In this document: positions 1 to 6,236 of the stretch, in pieces | Layout of the letters: each line of letters opens with the position of its first letter | Numbering within the stretch: the stretch's first letter is position 1 | Assembly: GCA_004213235.1 (NCBI GenBank) | Contig: SHAI01000084.1 | Coordinates: forward strand, 1 to 9,589 | DNA from: Parvularculaceae bacterium | Lineage (GTDB): Bacteria; Pseudomonadota; Alphaproteobacteria; Caulobacterales; Parvularculaceae | Direction: 5' to 3' | Length of the DNA stretch: 9,589 nucleotides | Notes under the pieces: model-generated | What the model was told of the DNA's origin: nothing | The model's database searches: none | Seen by the model: only the letters and a program-made list of their open reading frames with translations | Translations under genes and position numbers: made by a program

Positions 1-1035
1 AACGCTCTGAACTCGATCCTGCAGGAGCAGTTCGACGCCGCAATGGGGGAAATCAATCACCGCCACCTAATGTTGCAGTCGGTTGTCGAGCAAAAGTCAG
101 CTATCGACTCGGCCGTAAACAATTTGGCTGAAGAGCTCTCCGATGCCGGTTTTCCAAACGGTCAAAAGCCGCGAAATGGCAACAGGATCATGATTGACCT
201 CATGCCCTCCGACCCGACGCCGCGCCGTTCTCGCATTACTGCGCTTCAGCGGAACGCGCGCTTACCCAATACAAATTCATCCGGATTTACATTACCAAAA
301 GACAGCTCGGCGGCAAATTCATTGGCGCAGATCAATACAGCCGCGGGCGCGCTGTATGAAGAACAGATCTTGTTGTTGGCGACATTGGAAGAAACCGCAA
401 GTGAGCGGATCGCCGAGCTACACGGGGTTTTGGCTACGGCCGGAATTACGCCGGAAATGGTCACAACGGCACCAAAAATTGCCAATGATGTGCTCGCCCA
501 GGGCGGCCCCTTCATCGACGCAATGTCGACTAATCCTGCGAGTGCCCACTTTTTCCATCATACAAATAAAACCGGCCTTTTGATTAGCGAATTGGATCAG
601 CTGACTGCCGCAATTGACTCAATCCCCTTTTCAACCCCCGTGATTGAAGCCCGCCGCCAAACGAGCGGATTTGGCGTTCGCCGCGACCCTATTAATGGGC
701 GGGCTGCAAATCATTACGGTCTCGATTTTGCTGCACGTTGGGCTGCCCCAATTGTTGCAACAGCACCCGGTAAGATTCGTTTCGCCGGATATCGGGCAGG
801 GTTCGGTCGAACCGTAGAAATCGACCATGGAAATGGTTTCGTCACGCGCTACGCCCACATGAATAAAATAGTGGTGAAGAAGGGTGCGACGGTAAAACTT
901 CACCAAAAAGTAGGTGAATTGGGCAATAGCGGACGGAGTACCGGTCCCCATGTCCATTACGAGATCCTTTATCGGGGGCAGCCGAAGAACCCTAGAAAAT
1001 TTATTGAGGCAGGAAGATATGTTTTCGAAAGCTAA
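1..1035 (+). CDS. M23 family metallopeptidase (LytM-type endopeptidase), 5' end missing
   Basis: Peptidoglycan DD-endopeptidase of the M23/LytM family, expected to cut peptide cross-links in the periplasm. The frame is open from base 1, so the gene begins upstream; an ATG at 43 is only internal. 344 codons are visible. The first ~45 residues, and others around 95-145, look like coiled coil. The C-terminal ~120 residues carry the whole zinc site: HxxxD (H codon 712, D codon 724), the catalytic H of YAHM (codon 856) and HVH (codons 949 and 955). Because every ligand is present it should be an active enzyme, not a degenerate LytM activator. Any membrane anchor or signal peptide would lie outside the window. 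The stop codon overlaps the bactofilin start by 17 nt, so the two are probably translationally coupled. Family knowledge: paired M23-bactofilin genes shape cells in several bacteria (Csd1/CcmA in Helicobacter, LmdC/BacA in Hyphomonas). The LmdC-like role here is inferred from that pairing. Confidence 0.93.
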   Translation, partial: NALNSILQEQFDAAMGEINHRHLMLQSVVEQKSAIDSAVNNLAEELSDAGFPNGQKPRNGNRIMIDLMPSDPTPRRSRITALQRNARLPNTNSSGFTLPKDSSAANSLAQINTAAGALYEEQILLLATLEETASERIAELHGVLATAGITPEMVTTAPKIANDVLAQGGPFIDAMSTNPASAHFFHHTNKTGLLISELDQLTAAIDSIPFSTPVIEARRQTSGFGVRRDPINGRAANHYGLDFAARWAAPIVATAPGKIRFAGYRAGFGRTVEIDHGNGFVTRYAHMNKIVVKKGATVKLHQKVGELGNSGRSTGPHVHYEILYRGQPKNPRKFIEAGRYVFES

Positions 1036-1657
1036 AAACAAGCAGAACAAAGAAAACGGCGAGACAACCACATCCGGGCAGGAAACTTCCGGAGCATTCT
1101 CGTCTGGTAATGCCGCATCGCGCCGGTCAAGCTCCATGAAAGCGGCCGGGGTTCCTTCTATCATATCGGCTGATATGTCTCTTCGTGGCGACATAAATTC
1201 TGCAGGCGAGGTTCAGCTCGACGGTGAACTGGAAGGTAATGTTCATGCCAAGGAACTGATCGTCGGCGAGATGGCGGCCGTTCATGGTGAAATCATGGCT
1301 GATCACGTTATCGTCCGTGGTAAGGTAGATGGTGGGATCAGAGCGAAGAACGTCACGCTGGCATCATCGGCGCGGATTTTGGGCGATATTCTTCATAGTT
1401 ACCTATCGGTCGAAAGCGGTGCGCATTTTGAAGGAAACTGTCGACATTCCGACGACCCCCTTTCCGACACGGCAATCAACAATTTCCGAACACCTCGCGC
1501 ACCGGCACCTGCTTCCAGGCCTGTCGCGGAGCAAACGCCTGTATCGGACACGGGGACGAAGTCAGAGGCGCGCGGCAACAAAAATAAGGCCGCCAAGGAG
1601 ATAGCATCAGGTGATACGCCTTCCTTCCAGACGCCGAGCCGATCACCTTTGCGCTGA
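1019..1657 (+). CDS. Bactofilin (polymer-forming cytoskeletal protein)
   Basis: Bactofilin of 212 residues, a cytoskeletal protein that polymerises without nucleotide at the inner face of the cytoplasmic membrane and recruits cell-wall enzymes. The ATG at 1019 is chosen because TGAGG lies 9 nt upstream (1005-1009), and because the resulting start MFSKAKNK resembles the short MFSK-type membrane-targeting N-terminus known from Caulobacter BacA. A longer in-frame start at 914 would lie deep inside the M23 gene and lose this. Residues ~1-42 are a polar disordered head. Residues ~45-143 form the bactofilin beta-helix with its short repeating Gly/Val/Ile rungs (for example LDGELEGNVHAKELIVG). Residues ~150-212 are a Pro/Ser/Lys-rich basic tail. 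It overlaps the M23 gene by 17 nt and is followed by an intrinsic terminator, so it is probably the last gene of its operon. The partner hydrolase is most likely the product of the overlapping gene. Confidence 0.95.
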   Translation: MFSKAKNKQNKENGETTTSGQETSGAFSSGNAASRRSSSMKAAGVPSIISADMSLRGDINSAGEVQLDGELEGNVHAKELIVGEMAAVHGEIMADHVIVRGKVDGGIRAKNVTLASSARILGDILHSYLSVESGAHFEGNCRHSDDPLSDTAINNFRTPRAPAPASRPVAEQTPVSDTGTKSEARGNKNKAAKEIASGDTPSFQTPSRSPLR

Positions 1658-1714
1658 TCTGTTTCGCACGAACTCAGGGTTCTAAGGCTCACCTGCCTGA
1701 CTATTTTCTGCTTT

Positions 1715-1744
1715 GCCCCGCTCGAGCAATCGTGCGGGGCTTTT
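1715..1744 (+). terminator. Rho-independent terminator after the bactofilin gene
   Basis: GCCCCGC (1715-1721) pairs exactly with GCGGGGC (1734-1740). The loop can pair three further bases (CGA with TCG) around a GCAA tetraloop, and TTTT follows at 1741-1744. It lies 57 nt past the bactofilin stop. There is no T-run on the other strand, so it should end only plus-strand transcripts. The prfB mRNA arriving from the right has no comparable hairpin plus U-tract in the 1658-1808 spacer. Confidence 0.85.
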
Positions 1745-1808
1745 GCTTATAGATGGACATCAGGCCCTCGAACGCCTGAATTCCAGGCAAGGGGCGGCAC
1801 GGTAATAT

Positions 1809-2910
1809 TCAGCCTGCTACCCGCTGCGCCAAAGCGGCAGTCAGGAACGGGTCCAAATCGCCATCTAGGACTTCATCAGGACTGGGGCGTTCAACCTGTG
1901 TGCGTAGATCTTTAACCATCTGGTAGGGTTGCAAGACATAGCTACGGATTTGATGACCCCAACCAATATCCGTCTTTGAGGCTGCCGCCTGGGCAGCTTC
2001 TTCTTCGCGCTTTTGCAACTCAACCTCGTAAAGACGCGCACGAAGCATATTCCAGGCTGTTGCCCTGTTTTTATGCTGAGATCGTTCATTCTGACACTGA
2101 ACAACAATGCCAGTTGGCACGTGCGTGATGCGCACCGCAGAGTCAGTTGTATTCACATGCTGACCGCCGGCACCGGACGCGCGAAACGTATCAATACGAC
2201 ATTCACTCTCGCTCACTTCTATGTCGATCTGCTCATCAATTTCGGGATAGACCCAGATCGACGCGAAAGACGTATGACGCCGCGCGTTTGAGTCATAAGG
2301 CGAAATGCGCACCAATCGGTGGACGCCAGACTCTGTTTTCAACCATCCGTATGCATTATAACCTTTGACTTGAATCGTTGCCGATTTGATGCCCGCTTCT
2401 TCACCGGGCTGCTCGTCTATGATGTCGACCTTATATCCGGCACGCTGCGCCCAGCGAACATACATGCGCAGCAACATGGACGCCCAATCATTGGACTCCG
2501 TTCCGCCCGCCCCGGGGTGGACTTCCAAAAAGCAGTTATTGCCGTCCGCCTCGCCGGATAATAATGCTTCTGTTTCCGCCTTCGCCGCGCGCGCGGTCAA
2601 GGCTTTCAGCATGGACTCAACCTCATCCAAACTGGCAGCATCATCCTCAGCTTCAGCCAGCTCAGCCAGATCTAGAAGATCGGTCAACTCCGTGTCGATC
2701 TCCTGAACCCCATCCATCTGATTGGCAAGTGAGGTGCGTTCCTGCATGGTTTTTTGCGCCGCATCAGGATCATTCCATAAATCCGGGTCTTCAGCGGCTG
2801 CATTTAGTGCTTCTAGCCGTTTAGTTGCAGCATCCCAGTCAAAGACGCCTCCTCAGCAGTTCCAATGACTGCTTGACTTGCGATGACATGTGTTCGAGGT
2901 CGGCACGCAT
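1809..2910 (-). CDS. prfB: Peptide chain release factor 2 (RF2), made by programmed +1 frameshift
   Basis: RF2 reads UGA and UAA stop codons in the ribosomal A site and triggers peptide release. The zero frame starts at ATG 2910 and runs 23 codons (beginning MRADLEHMSSQ) to an in-frame TGA at 2841-2839. Shifting +1 at CTT (2844-2842) continues with DWDAATKRLEALNA and runs to the TGA at 1811-1809, giving 366 residues against 365 in E. coli. Numbering the joined protein, the codon-recognition loop is SPYDSN at 203-208 (SPF in E. coli, SPY as in other alphaproteobacteria). The catalytic GGQ is at 248-250 within SGAGGQHVN; its Gln is the PrmC methylation target. An acidic helical domain fills residues ~55-120. 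An AGGGAA lies about 12 nt upstream of the ATG. The gene starts 50 nt after the PBP1A stop, so it is probably cotranscribed with it. A reading from one frame only would begin at 2747 and lose the first 54 residues. Confidence 0.96.
2839..2853 (-). promoter_or_regulatory. prfB: prfB programmed +1 frameshift site (AGGAGG-CGT-CTT-TGA-C)
   Basis: Read on the minus strand: an internal Shine-Dalgarno AGGAGG (2853-2848), three nt, then CTT (2844-2842) and TGA (2841-2839), followed by C. This is the known RF2 autoregulatory element, with the same 3-nt spacing as in E. coli. When RF2 is scarce the ribosome pauses at UGA and slips +1 on CUU U, making full-length RF2. When RF2 is plentiful it terminates after 23 codons. 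The frames on both sides encode the conserved ...LLRRxL / DWD... junction seen in frameshift-free RF2 proteins, which argues against a sequencing error. Confidence 0.95.
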
Positions 2911-2960
2911 CCTGAACGTTCCCTGTAATCAAAAATAACCACCAAAAGGTCGGCTTTGGG

Positions 2961-5900
2961 CTAATTCAGGCCGTTGAGTTCGTCAAGTTCGTTGAACTGT
3001 TCGATCTCATCTTCAAATCCACCAACAGCCATCGAATTGAAATCGAGCATCTCATCACGGCGACCTACCGTATTGAGATTATCACTCGCCTTAAACGCTT
3101 CAAGAATGACATTTCTTTCATCAGCGCCAGCCGGGCGACCGGTCTTTGCGTTCACGCGGACCAAACGAATGCCCGATGGCACCCGGAAGGGAATGCCCGG
3201 TTTCTCCGCCAATGCCTCAGACATGAAATCAGCAAATATCGGCGCGGCAACTTTGCCGCCCGCTTCGCCTTGCCCCAGCGTATTGGGCAAATCGAAACCA
3301 ACGAAAACACCAACTGCCAGATCAGATGCAAACCCCACAAACCAGGCATCTTTATACTCATTTGTGGTACCGGTTTTGCCAGCGACAGGCTTGTTGACAG
3401 CGCGCCGCACACGGGTCCCGGTGCCGCGCCGAACGACCCCTTCCAGCATTGACACCATTTGATAGGCGGTGCGCGGATCAATTACCTGCTCACGCGTATC
3501 TTCCAGAACTGGCTCAAATTGCCCTTCCCATTCCTCAGACGCACACGCCGCGCATACACGCATGTCATGGCGGAAAATGGTTGTGCCATCGCGGTCCTGT
3601 ACGCGGTCGATGATAAATGGCTGAACAGATTTACCGCCATTAACGAACGTCGCATAAGCGGCGGTAATTCGCGTCAATGTCGTCTCCCCGGACCCCAGAG
3701 AAATGGCAAGCTCGCGTGGCAAGCGATCCGAGAGATTGAACCGCCCGGCATATTCAACAATCCGCCCAATACCCAAATCCTGCGCCAGACGTGCCGTCAT
3801 TGTGTTTCGTGACTGCTCTATGCCCAGTCGCAGGGTGCTCTCACCATAGAACCGTCCTGCTACGTAATTTCCGGGCTTCCACCAGCTGTCCACGCTGGGT
3901 GCAACAAACGGCGCATCCAGAACAATGCTCGATGGCGTGTAGCCGTTATCAAGAGCCGCCGCATACACAAAGGGCTTAAAAGTTGAGCCGGGCTGCCGTC
4001 GCGCCTGCACCGCACGGTTAAATTCAGAGAGCTGGAAGGAATAACCCCCAACGAGTGCCAGCACGCGGCCAGTGTGTGGATCAATTGCCACGAGCCCGCC
4101 ATTAACTGCGGGTGCCTGCCGTAGCGCATATGCATCTGGATCAGGCTCACTGACGTCAACTTCTTCCTCATCACCGGGCTCAACTGATCGATGACCATCA
4201 GCGCCTTGCGCCACCACCAGAATGAGATCACCTACAGACAGAACATCGCCAACTGCGGTAACTTCCGCTCCAAGTTCATCGGAGCCAATATAAGGCCGTG
4301 CCCACAAAACTTCAGACAGCGGAATAAAACCAGTTGTCTGCGCGTCGAGCGCAATTTCCGCACGTGATTTAGAAACTTCCGTGACGAGAGCCGGACGCCA
4401 GGGCGCGAGATCTTCGGCAATTTTTCGTTTTTCGTAATAGCTCTTGAAAATACCATCTATTTCAGCACGCCAGTCTGCACCCAGATCAACATTATCGATC
4501 GGCCCGCGCCATCCATGACGCCGGTCATATTCAACAAGCCAATGCCGCAAAGTGCGGCCGGCGGCGTTTTGCAATGCCGGATCAAGCGTCGTGCGCACGG
4601 CAAGACCACCATCGTAAAGCGCCTCGGCACCATACCGGCCGGCAATCTCTTTTCTGACTTCTTCAGCGAAATATTCAGCTGCCCATTCCCGCGCACCAAG
4701 TGCCGGCGCGATCTTGGCACCGAGGGGCGTTGCCCGGGCCGCCGCAGCGTCGCTATCGGAAACAACTTCATCGTCCAACATGCGCCCAATGACCCAATTT
4801 CGACGATCAACCGCCCGCGCCTCATACCGGACGGGATGGTAATTGCTCGGCCCCTTGGGGATCGCCGCGAGGTAAGCAGCTTCCTGCAACGTCAAATCTT
4901 CAAGGGACTTATCAAAATAATTCAGCGCCGCAGCAGCAACGCCATAGGATCGATTTCCTAAATAAATCTCGTTCAGATAGAGTTCGAGAATCTGATCTTT
5001 AGAGAAGGCGCGCTCAATCCGTCTGGCGATCAGCCATTCTTTCAGTTTCCGATCAATGCGTTGTTCGCTCGACAACAGGAAGTTTTTCGCAACCTGCTGG
5101 GTAATCGTTGACCCTCCTTCCAGGCGGCGGCCATTCAGAACATTGCTGACATTGGAAATCTGCGCGCGCACGACGCCTTTAATATCAACACCGCTATGCT
5201 GGTAGAATTTCTTGTCTTCCGCAGAAATAAAGGCCTGTTTGACGATGTCTGGCATCGCCTCAACGGGCACGAAAATGCGCCGTTCGCGGGCAAACTCTGC
5301 AACCAGGCTGCCATCGCCGGCATAAACGCGCGTGGTAACCGGTGGTTCGTAATCGGCAAGCACCTCGTAATCGGGTAGGTCCTGCGCCAGTTTGTCGAAA
5401 TAGAGCGCAGCCCCACCGCCAACCCCGAGAGCACCGAGAAAGCCAAGGCCGATCATGAGGCCAAGCAAATTCAATGCAACCGACCCAGCGCGCGCCCAAC
5501 CGGTTCGCCCGCGCGATTTGTCCTGTTGTTTGCCATGCATCGGTTCACCTCCGCCTGCAGCCCCTGCCACTGCATCCGTATCCAGCTGGTCTGCCTCGGG
5601 CACCACCGCGCCGATTTGGCCCATATCGGGCAGCACTGCCTCCGGCGGCGTTATGTCCGGCTGTTCTGTATAGTGCTCTACTTCATCATAGTGCTCTACT
5701 TCATCGGCTTGTTCTGCCTCGGGCTGCGCTGCGTCAGTTTGGTCCGAATCGGGCGGCGTTATGTCGGTCTGGTCTGCATCGAACTGTACATCGTCAGGCT
5801 GTACTGCATCGATTTGTTCTAACTCGGTCTGCGCCGCGTCAGTTTGGTACGAGTCGGGCTGCTCTATGTCGATCTGTTCTGCGTCGGACTGTACTTCATC

Positions 5901-6026
5901 GGTTTGTTCCGCTTCTGGCTGGGCCACATTGGGCTGCGTCCCATCGCCCTTCGTCCCATCGCCCTGCTTCGCAGTGTGCGGTTCGTCCCGGCCATCAATA
6001 TCGCGATCAGTATCTCGATCAGTCAT
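2961..6026 (-). CDS. mrcA: Bifunctional penicillin-binding protein 1A with long acidic N-terminal repeat tail
   Basis: Class A PBP: glycosyltransferase plus transpeptidase that polymerises and cross-links peptidoglycan from the inner membrane. Residues below count from the ATG at 6026 (1021 aa). An acidic cytoplasmic tail (~1-160) is followed by a transmembrane helix (~182-210). The GT51 domain has EDKKFYQHSG with catalytic E270, GGSTITQQ at 304-311 and RKLKEWLIARR at 326-336. A mid OB-like domain spans ~480-630. The transpeptidase has STFK (nucleophile S681, K684), SRN (739-741) and KTGT (884-887), so both activities look intact. A CxxC (825-828) sits in the transpeptidase region and the C-terminus is acidic. 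An in-frame TTG at 6032 is less likely than the ATG. Neither distal start has a clear Shine-Dalgarno, whereas an internal ATG at 5540 has an excellent one and would give 859 aa, closer to the family's usual size. The gene lies between the amidase and prfB, an order familiar from alphaproteobacteria. Confidence 0.95.
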   Translation of the reverse strand: MTDRDTDRDIDGRDEPHTAKQGDGTKGDGTQPNVAQPEAEQTDEVQSDAEQIDIEQPDSYQTDAAQTELEQIDAVQPDDVQFDADQTDITPPDSDQTDAAQPEAEQADEVEHYDEVEHYTEQPDITPPEAVLPDMGQIGAVVPEADQLDTDAVAGAAGGGEPMHGKQQDKSRGRTGWARAGSVALNLLGLMIGLGFLGALGVGGGAALYFDKLAQDLPDYEVLADYEPPVTTRVYAGDGSLVAEFARERRIFVPVEAMPDIVKQAFISAEDKKFYQHSGVDIKGVVRAQISNVSNVLNGRRLEGGSTITQQVAKNFLLSSEQRIDRKLKEWLIARRIERAFSKDQILELYLNEIYLGNRSYGVAAAALNYFDKSLEDLTLQEAAYLAAIPKGPSNYHPVRYEARAVDRRNWVIGRMLDDEVVSDSDAAAARATPLGAKIAPALGAREWAAEYFAEEVRKEIAGRYGAEALYDGGLAVRTTLDPALQNAAGRTLRHWLVEYDRRHGWRGPIDNVDLGADWRAEIDGIFKSYYEKRKIAEDLAPWRPALVTEVSKSRAEIALDAQTTGFIPLSEVLWARPYIGSDELGAEVTAVGDVLSVGDLILVVAQGADGHRSVEPGDEEEVDVSEPDPDAYALRQAPAVNGGLVAIDPHTGRVLALVGGYSFQLSEFNRAVQARRQPGSTFKPFVYAAALDNGYTPSSIVLDAPFVAPSVDSWWKPGNYVAGRFYGESTLRLGIEQSRNTMTARLAQDLGIGRIVEYAGRFNLSDRLPRELAISLGSGETTLTRITAAYATFVNGGKSVQPFIIDRVQDRDGTTIFRHDMRVCAACASEEWEGQFEPVLEDTREQVIDPRTAYQMVSMLEGVVRRGTGTRVRRAVNKPVAGKTGTTNEYKDAWFVGFASDLAVGVFVGFDLPNTLGQGEAGGKVAAPIFADFMSEALAEKPGIPFRVPSGIRLVRVNAKTGRPAGADERNVILEAFKASDNLNTVGRRDEMLDFNSMAVGGFEDEIEQFNELDELNGLN
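5538..5552 (-). promoter_or_regulatory. Strong internal Shine-Dalgarno and ATG in the PBP1A gene (alternative start)
   Basis: GGAGGTGA (5552-5545), an eight-base match to the 16S rRNA 3' end, ends four nt before ATG at 5540-5538 (six nt from the GGAGGT core). Starting here gives MHGKQQDKSRGRTG, a short basic cytoplasmic head and then the transmembrane helix: 859 residues, typical for PBP1A. The codons also spell a Gly-rich linker (AGGGEP) in the longer protein, so the match could be coincidental. Either this is the true start, or both long and short forms are made. Confidence 0.5.
5574..5966 (-). repeat. 15-nt periodic coding repeat (pentapeptide Q-x-D-x-x) at the PBP1A N-terminus
   Basis: In the PBP1A frame this stretch reads as about 25 five-residue units: QGDGT, KGDGT, QPNVA, QPEAE, QTDEV, QSDAE, QIDIE, QPDSY and so on to QLDTD. 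Eighteen units run in perfect register, then a one-residue phase shift at EHYDEV, then seven more. Gln dominates position 1 and Asp/Glu position 3, and the whole is strongly acidic with almost no Lys or Arg. It is not the A(D/N)LxX pentapeptide-repeat beta-helix family. It precedes the transmembrane helix, so if translated it lies in the cytoplasm, probably disordered. The function is not recognised. Confidence 0.85.
5671..5706 (-). repeat. 18-nt tandem duplication inside the PBP1A acidic tail
   Basis: TAGTGCTCTACTTCATCA (5671-5688) is followed at once by TAGTGCTCTACTTCATCG (5689-5706), 17 of 18 bases identical. In the PBP1A frame it doubles EHYDEV/EHYTE. It is the only place where six-residue units break the five-residue register, so it looks like a recent slippage event on top of the older 15-nt repeat. 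Confidence 0.9.
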
Positions 6027-6079
6027 TTGCAAACACCCGACACTACAAGGCTGACCAACGCGCTGTGGCTGACACCTTC

Positions 6080-6110
6080 AATGTACTTTTCTTCACGGTC
6101 ATGCCGTCAA
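6080..6110 (-). promoter_or_regulatory. Possible PBP1A promoter
   Basis: On the minus strand TTGACG (6110-6105) lies 19 nt from TACATT (6085-6080), giving a leader of roughly 45-50 nt to the ATG at 6026. The -35 is good, the -10 is only fair, and the spacing is long. The 210-bp gap from the amidase gene makes a separate promoter plausible, but the sequence support is weak. Confidence 0.25.
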
Positions 6111-6121
6111 CTGGACTCTTT

Positions 6122-6172
6122 AAAAAAACCACCGACGTCAAGTGCCCCTTGCCCTTATCGCCAGCACGCGGT
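6122..6172 (-). terminator. Possible terminator or attenuator after the amidase gene
   Basis: A run of seven T (6128-6122 on the minus strand) follows a weak imperfect stem in which ACCG (6172-6169) and GTGC (6167-6164) can pair with CGGT (6134-6131) and GCAC (6145-6142). The internal loops and the 18-nt apical loop make it unconvincing. It lies 65-115 nt past the amidase stop. If real it would partly uncouple the PBP1A-prfB genes from the amidase. Confidence 0.25.
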
Positions 6173-6236
6173 CTCTCGTATAGGATTTTTATTAAAGGGG
6201 CGCACAATCAAAGACTACTCAATGAATGTAGACATT

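Noticed and set aside
1761..1788. Alternating CAGGC/GCCTG/CAGGC inverted repeats as a prfB terminator
   Set aside because: Stems are only five pairs and no T-run follows on the minus strand; the end of the prfB transcript is not evident.
2839..2841. prfB as a pseudogene or sequencing frameshift
   Set aside because: The break lies exactly at the known RF2 slippery site with its internal Shine-Dalgarno, and both halves match RF2.
2974..3462. Plus-strand frame of 162 codons opposite the PBP1A 3' end
   Set aside because: Antisense of conserved PBP1A coding sequence, with no recognisable domain.
5574..5966. CRISPR-like or intergenic direct-repeat array
   Set aside because: The 15-nt units are contiguous with no spacers, diverged, and in phase with the PBP1A reading frame.
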